The notes beneath the pieces were generated by a model that made no database searches, had not been told where the DNA came from, and saw nothing but the letters and a program-made list of their open reading frames with translations. Positions 36,948 through 45,364 of a stretch of 64,000 bases of DNA are shown in pieces (the stretch's first letter is position 1; each line of letters starts with the position of its first letter). The DNA is taken from contig NZ_FQUR01000006.1 of NCBI RefSeq assembly GCF_900129115.1, forward strand, positions 124,001 to 188,000, given 5' to 3'. The DNA comes from Thermoanaerobacter uzonensis DSM 18761. GTDB taxonomy: Bacteria > Bacillota > Thermoanaerobacteria > Thermoanaerobacterales > Thermoanaerobacteraceae. Made by a program: the position numbers and the translations under genes.

Positions 36948-39900
36948 AATTGCTGGGCTTAATAGTTTTGTAGAAGAACAAATTATTGATTTTGAAGTCC
37001 TAACAGAAAAAGGACTTTTTGGCATATTTGGTCCCACAGGAAGTGGAAAATCCACTGTTATAGATGCAATTACTCTTTCAATGTACGGGAAAATTCCCAG
37101 AAATAGCAAGGATTTTATAAATACTCAATCTACATCTATGTCTTTGACATACCAGTTTGAAATAGGTGTTGATGGGGCAAGAAAAAGGTATATAGTTGAG
37201 AGAAATGTAAAAAGGGACGCAAAAAGTGGCGGTTATAAAACTACATTAGCAAGACTGCGGGAAATAGGGGAAAGTGGAGAAAGAGTTTTGGCAGAAAAAG
37301 ATAGGGAAGTTCAGCAAAAAATAGTGGATTTAATTGGACTCACAGCAGAGGATTTTACTCGTTCTGTAGTGCTGCCACAAGGGAAATTTAGTGAATTTTT
37401 AAAGCTAACAGGCAAAGAAAGAAGGGACATGTTAGAGAGGATTTTTGGCTTAGAAAAGTATGGAAGCAAATTACTTGTTAGAATAAGAGATGTAAAGAGA
37501 GAAAAAAGTAATTTATTGAATGAGGTAAATGCGAAATTAAGTCAGCACGAAGGTGTTACTAAAGAAGCATTGGAAGATTTAAAGAAAAAGTTTGAGATTT
37601 TAAAAGAAGAAGAGAAAACTTTAAAAGAACAAAAGGATAAATTAGATAAAGAAAGGGAAAAACTTAAAGGGATATGGGAAAAACAGCAGGAGTTAAATCA
37701 ATTTTTGCAGAAGAAGGAACTCTTAGATCGTAAGTTAAAAGAAATAGAAGATAAAAAGGAAAAGTTAAAAAAAGCGGAAAAGGCATTATCAGTAAAACCG
37801 TATATAGACTCTTTAGTAGAGACAGAGAAAAAACTCATTTTAAATCAAAAGGATGTGGAAAAGTATTCTAAAGAGTTGGAAGAGGCTTTAGAATTACTTG
37901 AGAAGGTAGAAAAAGAATATGAGGCTTCATTAAAAGAAAAGGAAGAAAAAATTCCTCTCATAATTGAAAAGGAAGAAAGGCTTAAAAGGGCTTTTAAACT
38001 GAGAGATGAGATAAAAAAGATTAATAGTGAAAGGGAGAAACTTGTAAAGGAGTATAAAGATTTAAAAAAGCAGATAGATGAAATAGAAAGAGAAATAAAA
38101 GCCCTGTCCGATTCTATAGATATAGCAAAAAAAAGCTTAAGGGAGAAGGAAAAAAGAATTAATGAAATTAAAGTTGATTCGAATAAAAGGGAAAAAATTT
38201 TTGCTGCTTTTGAGATTCAGAAAGAGTTTGAAAGAAAAGATAAAGAGAAAAAAGAAAAGGAGAAAAGAATTTTAGAATTAAAAGAGCTAATAGGTAAGCA
38301 GCAGAAAGATATTGAAAAAATAGATAATTTATTGAAGCGAAAAGAAAAAGAAATACAAGAGGTTGACAATAATATAAAAAACCTTGAAATGCAAAAGCCT
38401 CCCACAAATGAAGACCTTCTTAATCTGCAAAAAAGTTTAGAAAGAAAAAGAGTAGAAATTTTAGAATTGAAAGAAAAAGAAAAGTTAAAAAATGAGGCGG
38501 AAAATAATTTAAAAGAAATTTTAAAAATAAAAGAAGAAATAAATGATGAGATAAAAGAGCTTGAAGAGAAATTAAAAAATAAAAATAATAGTTTGGAAGA
38601 AGTAAAAAAAGATATAGAGGAACTTGTAAAAAACAACATGGCAGGTGAACTGGCAGAGGGATTAAAAGAAGGTGTTCCCTGTCCTGTCTGTGGTTCGATT
38701 CATCATGTAAGATTGGCACAAAAGGTAGAGGAAGACTTAATAAAAGAAAAGCAGGAAATAAAGGCAAACTTAGAAAAGGATATAACAGACTATCAAAGTA
38801 AGCTTTTTAAATTAAAAGGTGAATTATCAGGAATAGAAGTCAAAGAAGAGATGTATAAAAAAGAATATGATAAACTGTGGGATATATTAAAAGACATTAA
38901 CCTTTTAAAGTTAGAAGAAGAATTAAATAAGATGGAGTCTTTATTTATACAGGGGAAAGAAAAATTAGAAAAATGGAATAAGAGTAAGGAAGAATTAGAG
39001 ACCTTAATTAAAAAATTAAAGGAGGAAAAAGCAAGTTTAGATTTAGAACATACAAGATTAAAAGAAGGTATAAATAAAGATATTAGCCTTTTGAAAGAGT
39101 TTGAGTCTTCTTTTGAGGCTATTAGTATAACTTACAGTGAATTAGAAGGTCAGTTAAGAATATCAAGGGAAGAATTGGGGATTTCAGATTTTAAAGAAAA
39201 AGTGGAGGAAATAAATCAAAAAGAGAGGGAAATAGAGGGGCTGAGGAATGAAATAGAGAATTTTAAAAATACGATTGAAGAATTGACAAATAAAAAGGAA
39301 ACCCTTTCAAACAATCTCAATGCTCTTTCAATAAGGAAAGGCCAGATAGAGGAAATAGGTAAGGAAAAAAGTAAAAACCTTCGGGAGAGGCAGCAGGAGT
39401 TTGATTCTTTATCAGAAGGAAAAGACATAGAAGAATATTTAAAAGAGATTCAGTATAATAAAGAAAAAATTACAAAAATGGAGAGTGTTTTAAAAGAAAC
39501 TTTAGAAAAGGCAAGAAAGGATAAACAAAATATAGAGAGTAAAAAGATATCTGCTTGTAAGAGTCGGGACCTTTTAAATAATATGTTTAGGGAACAAAGT
39601 GAAAAATTAGAAAATGCTCTATTAGAAAAGGGATTTAAGGATAAAAAAGAGGCTTTGGAGTATTTATTAGACAGTGAAAATATTAAAAAAATTGAGGAAG
39701 AAATTAAGAATTTTGAAAATGAATATGTATCTGTAAACAAAAGTATAGACAGACTGATGGAGATACTGCAAGGGCATAAAATTAATGAAGAAGAATGGAA
39801 TCAATTAGAAGAAAGCATTAAAGGGTTGGAACAGGTCTTAAACGAAAAAAGGAAGGAAATAGGCGCTACAGAAAAGGCTATTTCAGATATGCAAGAGAAT

Positions 39901-40461
39901 TTGCAAAAAGTAGAAGAATTTACAAAGCAGAAAAAGGAATTAGAGCGTGTAGTGGATATATTAAATGAATTGGACAATCTTTTTCAGGGGAATAAATTTG
40001 TAGATTTTATTGCCGCAAGACAGCTAAAATATATAACTTTTACTGCTTCAAAAAGACTTAAAGAAATAAGTAGAGGTAGGTATGCATTAGAGATTGATTC
40101 AGAAAATAATTTCGTAATGAGAGATGACTTCAATGGCGGAGTAAGGAGGTCTGTAGATACTTTATCTGGCGGTGAAACTTTTTTGACATCCCTTTCTTTA
40201 GCTTTGGCTCTTTCTTCTCATATACAATTAAAGGGAAGAGCCCCTTTAGAATTCTTTTTCTTAGATGAAGGTTTTGGAAGTCTTGACGCGGAACTTTTGG
40301 ATATAGTGATGACCTCTTTAGAAAGGCTCAAAAAAGACAAAATGGTAGTGGGCATAATAAGCCATGTAGATGAATTAAAAGACAGAGTACCTGTAAAACT
40401 GATTGTTACACCGCCTGCCGCTTCTGGAGAAGGGAGTAAGGTGAGAATAGAATATACATAG
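36919..40461 (+). CDS. sbcC: SbcC/Rad50-type SMC ATPase
   Basis: 1180 residues. The N-terminal Walker A is GPTGSGKSTVIDAI; two very long Lys/Glu-rich coiled coils flank the zinc-hook CPVCG near residue 590. The C-terminus has the signature LSGGETFLTSLSLALALS and Walker B FFLDEGFGSLD. It forms the SbcCD end-processing complex. The ATG at 36928 is an alternative start three codons in. A terminator follows. Confidence 0.95.
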   Translation: MRKMRPLKLKIAGLNSFVEEQIIDFEVLTEKGLFGIFGPTGSGKSTVIDAITLSMYGKIPRNSKDFINTQSTSMSLTYQFEIGVDGARKRYIVERNVKRDAKSGGYKTTLARLREIGESGERVLAEKDREVQQKIVDLIGLTAEDFTRSVVLPQGKFSEFLKLTGKERRDMLERIFGLEKYGSKLLVRIRDVKREKSNLLNEVNAKLSQHEGVTKEALEDLKKKFEILKEEEKTLKEQKDKLDKEREKLKGIWEKQQELNQFLQKKELLDRKLKEIEDKKEKLKKAEKALSVKPYIDSLVETEKKLILNQKDVEKYSKELEEALELLEKVEKEYEASLKEKEEKIPLIIEKEERLKRAFKLRDEIKKINSEREKLVKEYKDLKKQIDEIEREIKALSDSIDIAKKSLREKEKRINEIKVDSNKREKIFAAFEIQKEFERKDKEKKEKEKRILELKELIGKQQKDIEKIDNLLKRKEKEIQEVDNNIKNLEMQKPPTNEDLLNLQKSLERKRVEILELKEKEKLKNEAENNLKEILKIKEEINDEIKELEEKLKNKNNSLEEVKKDIEELVKNNMAGELAEGLKEGVPCPVCGSIHHVRLAQKVEEDLIKEKQEIKANLEKDITDYQSKLFKLKGELSGIEVKEEMYKKEYDKLWDILKDINLLKLEEELNKMESLFIQGKEKLEKWNKSKEELETLIKKLKEEKASLDLEHTRLKEGINKDISLLKEFESSFEAISITYSELEGQLRISREELGISDFKEKVEEINQKEREIEGLRNEIENFKNTIEELTNKKETLSNNLNALSIRKGQIEEIGKEKSKNLRERQQEFDSLSEGKDIEEYLKEIQYNKEKITKMESVLKETLEKARKDKQNIESKKISACKSRDLLNNMFREQSEKLENALLEKGFKDKKEALEYLLDSENIKKIEEEIKNFENEYVSVNKSIDRLMEILQGHKINEEEWNQLEESIKGLEQVLNEKRKEIGATEKAISDMQENLQKVEEFTKQKKELERVVDILNELDNLFQGNKFVDFIAARQLKYITFTASKRLKEISRGRYALEIDSENNFVMRDDFNGGVRRSVDTLSGGETFLTSLSLALALSSHIQLKGRAPLEFFFLDEGFGSLDAELLDIVMTSLERLKKDKMVVGIISHVDELKDRVPVKLIVTPPAASGEGSKVRIEYT

Positions 40462-40487
40462 AGAGAAGGGGCAACCTTCTCTAATTT
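40462..40487 (+). terminator. Terminator after sbcDC
   Basis: AGAGAAGG (40462-40469) pairs with CCTTCTCT (40475-40482), then AATTTTGTATTTTT. Confidence 0.8.
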
Positions 40488-40574
40488 TGTATTTTTATTA
40501 TGTTTTCATGTTATTAATGTAAATTATATGATAAAATATAAAGTAGAAAACTAATTAAATGGTGGTGTAATTGT

Positions 40575-40823
40575 ATGGCTAAATCAATTTCAGATATACA
40601 AAAAATTAATAAGATTATAATTCCTCTTGATACTATAAAATTAATAATTGAAAGATTAGGTGATGATTTAATTTGGGATTATGATGAAATAAAAGGTGAA
40701 TTGATAATTATGAAACGTCCAACTTCTTATGTTGACGCATTAGCTGGCTTGGGTGCAGATATGTGGAAAGAAGCAGGGGGAACAGAATATATTAAAAAAA
40801 TCAGAGATGAATGGGATAGATAA
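40575..40823 (+). CDS. Putative antitoxin of a VapBC-type module
   Basis: 82 residues, small and charged, ending TEYIKKIRDEWDR like many antitoxins paired with PIN toxins. The N-terminal half (KIIIPLDTIKLIIERL, DEIKGELIIMKRP) does not show a recognisable AbrB or ribbon-helix-helix consensus to me, so the class is open. Its stop codon overlaps the ATG of the PIN gene (TAATG), the usual arrangement. Function is inferred from that coupling. Confidence 0.7.
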   Translation: MAKSISDIQKINKIIIPLDTIKLIIERLGDDLIWDYDEIKGELIIMKRPTSYVDALAGLGADMWKEAGGTEYIKKIRDEWDR

Positions 40824-41254
40824 TGGAGAGGTTAAATAACAAATATCTAGCTTTAGATGTTAATCTTTTTATTTATTTAATGGAAAAAAGTCAGATATAT
40901 TTTCCTCCTGCAAAAATAATTTTTGAAAAAATTCAGAAGGGTCAATCATTTGGAGTTACTTCGTCATTAATTTATACGGAAATATTATCTAAACCATTAC
41001 AAGAAAAAAATCAATTATTAGCAGATATGTACCGTGTTTTTCTTGCTACTTTTCCTAATTTAAAAATAAAGGATGTTGATAAAAATGTTGCAATAATAGC
41101 AGCCGAATTAAGGGCTAAACATAAATTAAAAACACCCGATGCCATATATATAGCATCAGGTATTATAGAAAAAGCTGATTTTTTTGTAACTAATGACTTA
41201 AGATTAAAGGTAGTTAATGAAATAGAAGTAATAACTTTGGATGAATTATTATAA
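40823..41254 (+). CDS. PIN-domain toxin (VapC-type ribonuclease)
   Basis: 143 residues. The four acidic PIN positions are visible: Asp in ALDVNLFIYL (about 13), Glu in YTEILS, Asp in TPDAIYIAS and Asp in VTNDLRL. PIN toxins cut tRNA or rRNA when their antitoxin is lost. Translationally coupled to the gene before it. The two genes form a compact type II toxin-antitoxin unit with a terminator on its left. Confidence 0.85.
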   Translation: MERLNNKYLALDVNLFIYLMEKSQIYFPPAKIIFEKIQKGQSFGVTSSLIYTEILSKPLQEKNQLLADMYRVFLATFPNLKIKDVDKNVAIIAAELRAKHKLKTPDAIYIASGIIEKADFFVTNDLRLKVVNEIEVITLDELL

Positions 41255-41264
41255 TTATGCTTTT

Positions 41265-42302
41265 TTATAACTGTCTTGCAATTTTCTCAATTGCATCGAG
41301 AGTTTTTTCAATATCTTTTTTACTTATGTAATAATGAGTTACAAATCTTACTGCAAAATCATTTCCGCCGTTTATTAAAATTCCGTACTCTTTTAGTTTT
41401 AAGGATAGTTCCTTACCTGTCATTCCTGTGCCTGAAATGTCTGTCATTACAATATTAGTCTGCACTGTTTCTAAGTCGAGATTTATTCCCGGTATATCTT
41501 TTAGTCCTTCTGCTAAAAATCTTGCATTATCATGGTCTTCCTGTAGCCTTTTTGTCATTTTTTCAAGGGCTACAATGCCAGCAGCTGCAATAAAACCTGC
41601 TTGTCTCATTCCACCACCTAACATTTTGCGGTATTTTCTTGCTTTTTCAATGAAATCTTTTGTGCCGACGACTACCGACCCAATAGGGGCGCATAAGCCT
41701 TTGGAGAGACAAAACATTACACTGTCGGCGTATTTGGCTATTTCTCTTACATCTACTTTAAGATAAGTAGCAGCATTGAATATTCTTGCTCCATCTAAAT
41801 GAACGGGTATATTGTGATTTTTAGCTATTTCGTAAATTTCCTTCATGATTTCAATTGGGGTTACAGTGCCTCCAGCTCTATTGTGAGTGTTTTCGAGGCA
41901 TATAAGGCTTGTAACAGGATAGTGTATGTCTTTTGGTCTTATAGCATTTTCAACATCTTCAGGATTTAATACGCCTTTATTACTTTTAAGGGCTTTTGTT
42001 TGAACACCTGAGAGATAACCTATTCCTCCAACTTCATAGGTTATTATATGACAGTTTTCTTCAACAATGATTTCTTCTCCGGGATGAGTATGTGTCATTA
42101 CTGATACTTGATTACCTTGAGTTCCGCTTGTTACAAGTAATGCTGCTTCTTTTCCCAGCATCTCTGCTGCCATTTCTTCAAGTTTTCTTACAGTAGGGTC
42201 TTCGCCGTAGACGTCATCACCTACTTCAGCCTTGTACATGGCTTCCCTCATTTCATCAGTGGGTACTGTTACAGTGTCACTTCTTAAATCAATATATTGC
42301 AT
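41265..42302 (-). CDS. ltaE: Low-specificity L-threonine aldolase
   Basis: 345 residues from the ATG at 42302 (GAGAGGGG about 8 bases before it on the minus strand); an ATG at 42332 would be 10 codons upstream but unsupported. IDLRSDTVTVPTDEMREAM at the start, TSGTQGN, HLDGARIFNAA and the PLP lysine in FCLSKGLCAPIGSVVVG are typical. The enzyme cleaves threonine or allo-threonine to glycine and acetaldehyde. It is divergent from the malY-like gene. Confidence 0.94.
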   Translation of the reverse strand: MQYIDLRSDTVTVPTDEMREAMYKAEVGDDVYGEDPTVRKLEEMAAEMLGKEAALLVTSGTQGNQVSVMTHTHPGEEIIVEENCHIITYEVGGIGYLSGVQTKALKSNKGVLNPEDVENAIRPKDIHYPVTSLICLENTHNRAGGTVTPIEIMKEIYEIAKNHNIPVHLDGARIFNAATYLKVDVREIAKYADSVMFCLSKGLCAPIGSVVVGTKDFIEKARKYRKMLGGGMRQAGFIAAAGIVALEKMTKRLQEDHDNARFLAEGLKDIPGINLDLETVQTNIVMTDISGTGMTGKELSLKLKEYGILINGGNDFAVRFVTHYYISKKDIEKTLDAIEKIARQL

Positions 42303-42511
42303 TTGTAATCCCCTCTCGCCAATATGATTCATAAAAACTTCTTTTGTTCTTATTATACCATATAATACCTGAAATTTTTAATAATTTACTCTTATTTATA
42401 GTATGGTATCAAAATATTTTAAACAAAGAAATTTAGTATAGGAATAAAACGTTTAACATGATAAAATATATATGTATGGTAGACATTAAATTAAAAGGTG
42501 GGAGAGTTGAT

Positions 42512-43696
42512 ATGAAATACAATTTTGATGAAATAGTAGATAGGAGAAATACAGATTCAATTAAATGGGGGAATTTAAAACAGACTTTTGGTGAGGAAGA
42601 CCTTTTGCCAATGTGGGTTGCGGATATGGATTTTAAAGCCCCTATTGAAGTTATAGAAGCATTTAAGGAAAGAGTCCAACATGGAGTATTTGGATATACA
42701 TGGATACAAGATTCTTTTTACGATGCGATTATAAATTGGGTCAAAAGAAGGTTTAATTGGGATATAAAAAAAGAATGGATTTTATTTATTCCTGGAGTGA
42801 TTCCAGGGCTTAGTATTGGAGTTAGAGAATTGACAAATGAAGGAGAAAAAGTTTTAATACAGCCGCCAGTATATCCACCATTTTATGAAGTTATCAACAA
42901 TAATAACAGAGTTATAAATAAAAATCCTTTAAAACATAATGGGAAAAAGTTTGTTATGGATTATGAAGATTTGGAAAAGAAAATAGATGAAGAAACAAAA
43001 TTAATGATACTTTGTAATCCTCATAATCCTGTCGGAAGGGCGTGGACAAAAGAAGAACTTGAAATATTAGGACATATATGTGTCAAAAATGATTTAACAA
43101 TTGTATGCGATGAGATACACAGTGATTTTATTCTAAAAGGTTATAAACATACACCTCTTGCGACAATTTCCAAAGAATTAGAACAAAGGACTATAACTCT
43201 TATGGCTCCCAGCAAAACTTTTAATATTCCGGGACTTGCTACAGCATTTGCCATCATTCCAAATCCAGATTTAAGAAATAAATATCAAAAGGCTATTAAG
43301 GCCTTAAGAATAGATAATATAACTATTTTTGGAGCTTTGGGATTAGAGACGGCATACAATAAAGGGGAAGAATGGTTGGAGGAGTTACTAAAATATATTG
43401 AATATAATGTAGATTTTGCTATAGATTATATCCATAAGAATATACCTGAGGTGGAAGTAGATAGACCAGAAGGCACGTACTTACTTTGGCTTAATTTTAA
43501 AAAATTAAATAAAACTTCTGATGAGATATACAAAGCTTTAATAGAAGTAGGTAAAGTAGCATTAAATGATGGAAGGCAATACGGAGAAGAAGGAGATGGA
43601 TTTTTTAGGCTTAATGTAGGTTGTCCAAAGGCTACGTTAGAAGAAGGTTTAAAAAGAATAGAAAAAGCAGTAAAAAGCTTAAAGCGGGCCTATTAA
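42512..43696 (+). CDS. MalY/PatB-type PLP aminotransferase, probable cystathionine beta-lyase
   Basis: 394 residues from ATG 42512, preceded by AAAGGTGGGAG. MWVADMDFKAP near the start, NPHNPVGRAWTKEEL, CDEIHSDF and the PLP lysine in APSKTFNIPGLATAF are the MalY/PatB signature. Such enzymes cleave C-S bonds in cystathionine or cysteine, releasing pyruvate, ammonia and thiol. In Escherichia coli MalY also acts as a regulator, which cannot be judged here. A terminator follows. Confidence 0.92.
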   Translation: MKYNFDEIVDRRNTDSIKWGNLKQTFGEEDLLPMWVADMDFKAPIEVIEAFKERVQHGVFGYTWIQDSFYDAIINWVKRRFNWDIKKEWILFIPGVIPGLSIGVRELTNEGEKVLIQPPVYPPFYEVINNNNRVINKNPLKHNGKKFVMDYEDLEKKIDEETKLMILCNPHNPVGRAWTKEELEILGHICVKNDLTIVCDEIHSDFILKGYKHTPLATISKELEQRTITLMAPSKTFNIPGLATAFAIIPNPDLRNKYQKAIKALRIDNITIFGALGLETAYNKGEEWLEELLKYIEYNVDFAIDYIHKNIPEVEVDRPEGTYLLWLNFKKLNKTSDEIYKALIEVGKVALNDGRQYGEEGDGFFRLNVGCPKATLEEGLKRIEKAVKSLKRAY

Positions 43697-43708
43697 AAGA
43701 CCCGCTTT
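43681..43708. terminator. Terminator between malY-like and peroxiredoxin genes
   Basis: AAAGCGGG (43681-43688) pairs with CCCGCTTT (43701-43708). The hairpin overlaps the last codons of the malY-like gene and may also serve the converging peroxiredoxin operon. Confidence 0.75.
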
Positions 43709-43739
43709 GTCGAAAAAAAGGGATATTTTATGAGTGACT

Positions 43740-44402
43740 TTATTTCAAAGGCTTGTGTACAAACCACCAGTCAAAAGCATCAATTTCTTTTGATTTAATC
43801 TTTTCTTTTCTTTCATTTGCAGAAGCTTCATCAGTGGATGGTGGGACTATTACATGGTCTTTAATTAAGTAGTTATTTGGCCATTTTTCAGGGAGTGCCA
43901 CGCCGTATTGGTCTGCTGTTTGCAATGCTTTTAATGCTCTTAATATTTCATCTACATTTCTTCCAACTTCTTGTGGATAATACATTATAAGTCTTATTGT
44001 TCCTTTGTCGTCTACTATAAATACTGCTCTTACAGTATTGGTACCTTTGCCTGGATGAATCATTCCTAATTGATTAGAGACTTTTCCTAAGTCATCAGCT
44101 ATAACTGGGAAAGGAATAGCTATGTTTGTGTTGTCCTTTATCCACTCTACCCATTTTATGTGGGAGAAAACTTGGTCAACTGATAGACCTATTAATTCAG
44201 TGTTTAATTCTTTAAAGTCATTGGCTTTCCTTGCGAATTCTACAAATTCTGTTGTGCAAACTGGCGTAAAATCTGCTGGATGGCTAAAAAGCACAAACCA
44301 TTTTCCTGCATAGTCTTCAGGGAGTCTCTTCACTCCGTGAGTTGTCATTACCTCCATTGATGGAAATTTTTCTCCTAATAATTTCATTCTAATTTCTTCC
44401 AT
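43740..44402 (-). CDS. Peroxiredoxin, Prx6/archaeal 1-Cys type
   Basis: 220 residues, long form. The peroxidatic Cys lies in [13 protein letters not shown] (about residue 49). The extended C-terminal arm ([37 protein letters not shown]) is that of Prx6-like enzymes, but there is no further Cys, so it should work by a 1-Cys mechanism. It reduces hydrogen peroxide and organic peroxides. Last gene of an operon with a PerR-like regulator; AAGGAGG precedes its start. Confidence 0.93.
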   Translation of the reverse strand: MEEIRMKLLGEKFPSMEVMTTHGVKRLPEDYAGKWFVLFSHPADFTPVCTTEFVEFARKANDFKELNTELIGLSVDQVFSHIKWVEWIKDNTNIAIPFPVIADDLGKVSNQLGMIHPGKGTNTVRAVFIVDDKGTIRLIMYYPQEVGRNVDEILRALKALQTADQYGVALPEKWPNNYLIKDHVIVPPSTDEASANERKEKIKSKEIDAFDWWFVHKPLK

Positions 44403-44403
44403 T

Positions 44404-44847
44404 TTACTTTTCCTCCTTATTTTTTATTTTTTCATTGCATTTTTTACATATGCCGTAGACATTTATGTCAACATTTCTAATTACAAAGCCTTTTAATTCT
44501 TCTACAGCTATAATTTTTTCCGATACTGGAAAATCATAAACATTTCCACATATCTCACACCTAAAATGCCCGTGAAAGTAAGTGTTTATATCATATCGCA
44601 GTTCTTTTTCCTTCAAGGACAAGGCATTTACAACACCTTTTTTCATAAACAATTCTAGTGTGTTGTAAACACTTGTCTTTGAAAGGGTAGGGATATCGTT
44701 TATTAGAGATTGATAGATGTCATCAGCTGTGGGATGTATTCTATTGTTCAATAAATACTCTAATACCTTTATCCTTATAGTAGAGGGCTTTATGTCATGT
44801 CGTTTTAAATAATCTCTTAACTCCACGATTGTATAAGTCATTTTCAT
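44404..44847 (-). CDS. perR: Fur-family regulator, PerR-like
   Basis: 147 residues. An N-terminal winged helix ([44 protein letters not shown]) precedes the dimer domain with HGHFRCEIC and CKKC, giving the structural zinc Cys4 site. The regulatory site has His-Gly-His and Asp in GNVYDFP; the Asp at this position is typical of PerR, where Fur has Glu. PerR senses peroxide by metal-catalysed oxidation of His. Genetic linkage to a peroxiredoxin supports this role. Confidence 0.88.
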   Translation of the reverse strand: MKMTYTIVELRDYLKRHDIKPSTIRIKVLEYLLNNRIHPTADDIYQSLINDIPTLSKTSVYNTLELFMKKGVVNALSLKEKELRYDINTYFHGHFRCEICGNVYDFPVSEKIIAVEELKGFVIRNVDINVYGICKKCNEKIKNKEEK

Positions 44848-44864
44848 TTACTTCTTTCTCACAA

Positions 44865-45041
44865 TTATTTTGCTGTATAATAGCATCTTTTAGGAGATAT
44901 TATTAAATCCTCTTTTTTTAGCTCTTTTATGATTTTATCTACTTCTTTTTTGTCTAAATTAGCTTTTTGTGCAATATCTCCTGGTCTTAGAGGCTCAGAG
45001 GATTCTTTTAAAGTTTTTAGTACTAATTCTTTTACTTCCAT
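44865..45041 (-). CDS. Small winged-helix DNA-binding protein (58 aa), first gene of perR-prx operon
   Basis: A 58-residue frame, too short for common cut-offs, from ATG 45041 with GAGGTGGG 5 bases before it. It consists of one compact winged helix: KELVLKTLKESSEPLRPGDIAQKA, then DKKEVDKIIKELKKEDLI and a beta-wing SPKRCYYTAK. No ligand domain. It precedes perR by 17 bases and shares its promoter. Two tandem palindromes overlie the transcription start and could be its targets or those of the PerR-like protein. Exact family unknown; MarR-like by eye. Confidence 0.75.
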   Translation of the reverse strand: MEVKELVLKTLKESSEPLRPGDIAQKANLDKKEVDKIIKELKKEDLIISPKRCYYTAK

Positions 45042-45055
45042 TTATCCCACCTCTT

Positions 45056-45087
45056 TTGTATCAAGTTCAATTTTGTATTAAGTACAA
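45056..45087 (-). promoter_or_regulatory. Two tandem 15-bp operators at the perR-prx operon start
   Basis: TTGTATCAAGTTCAA (45056-45070) and TTGTATTAAGTACAA (45073-45087), plus-strand reading, are palindromes of the form TTGTA-N5-T(A/T)CAA spaced exactly 17 bp centre to centre. They cover the predicted transcription start and early leader, a repressor position. Confidence 0.7.
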
Positions 45088-45091
45088 TTTT

Positions 45092-45120
45092 ATTATAATA
45101 TCAATTTTTATTTTTGTCAA
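45092..45120 (-). promoter_or_regulatory. Consensus promoter of the winged-helix-perR-prx operon
   Basis: On the minus strand TTGACA (45115-45120) and TATAAT (45092-45097) are separated by 17 bp, a perfect sigma-A match. Confidence 0.85.
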
Positions 45121-45193
45121 CAATTTTTTGTTTTATTTTTTCCTTCATCAGGAGAAATTATTAAAAAATGAAGCAGTAATCTTCAAAAAAACA

Positions 45194-45222
45194 TTGACAA
45201 TTTTAAAGGAAAAGTATATTAT
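45194..45222 (+). promoter_or_regulatory. Promoter of galT-maltokinase-GT4 operon
   Basis: TTGACA (45194-45199), 17-bp spacer, TATTAT (45217-45222). Expected transcription start is near 45230. Confidence 0.75.
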
Positions 45223-45231
45223 AATAATAGA

Positions 45232-45247
45232 ATGCATTCGGTTGCAT
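45232..45247 (+). promoter_or_regulatory. LacI/cre-type operator 1 upstream of galT
   Basis: ATGCATTCGGTTGCAT is a palindrome with the central CG expected for LacI/GalR or CcpA sites. It lies at the transcription start. It differs from the CcpA cre consensus WTGNAANCGNWNNCA at one position. Confidence 0.65.
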
Positions 45248-45271
45248 AAAAGTTCTTGACATTTCTCCCCG

Positions 45272-45309
45272 ATTTGATTAATTTTCAAAATTAATCAAAT
45301 TCTTTTTTT
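45272..45309 (+). terminator. AT-rich terminator-like hairpin in the galT leader
   Basis: A 14-base perfect inverted repeat (45272-45285 with 45287-45300) is followed by TCTTTTTTT. It lies inside the transcribed leader between two operators. It could attenuate galT transcription, or terminate a transcript from the left; the AT-only upper stem makes strength uncertain. Confidence 0.5.
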
Positions 45310-45317
45310 AATGTATG

Positions 45318-45333
45318 ATGCATCCGATTGCAT
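45318..45333 (+). promoter_or_regulatory. LacI/cre-type operator 2 upstream of galT
   Basis: ATGCATCCGATTGCAT, same palindrome class as the site at 45232, 86 bp downstream of it (about eight helical turns) and about 30 bp before the galT start codon. A DNA loop between the two sites is geometrically possible. Confidence 0.65.
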
Positions 45334-45364
45334 TTACTAAAAAGAATAGGAGAGGTCTTATAAA

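Noticed and set aside
38168-38767. Long antisense frames within sbcC (Phe/Leu/Ser-rich)
   Set aside because: These are mirror images of the Lys/Glu coiled coil and carry no start signals or family features.
44969-45259. Plus-strand frame of 96 codons opposite the small winged-helix gene
   Set aside because: No ribosome site; rich in Leu, Phe and Ile as expected for antisense AT-rich DNA, and it crosses two promoters and operators.
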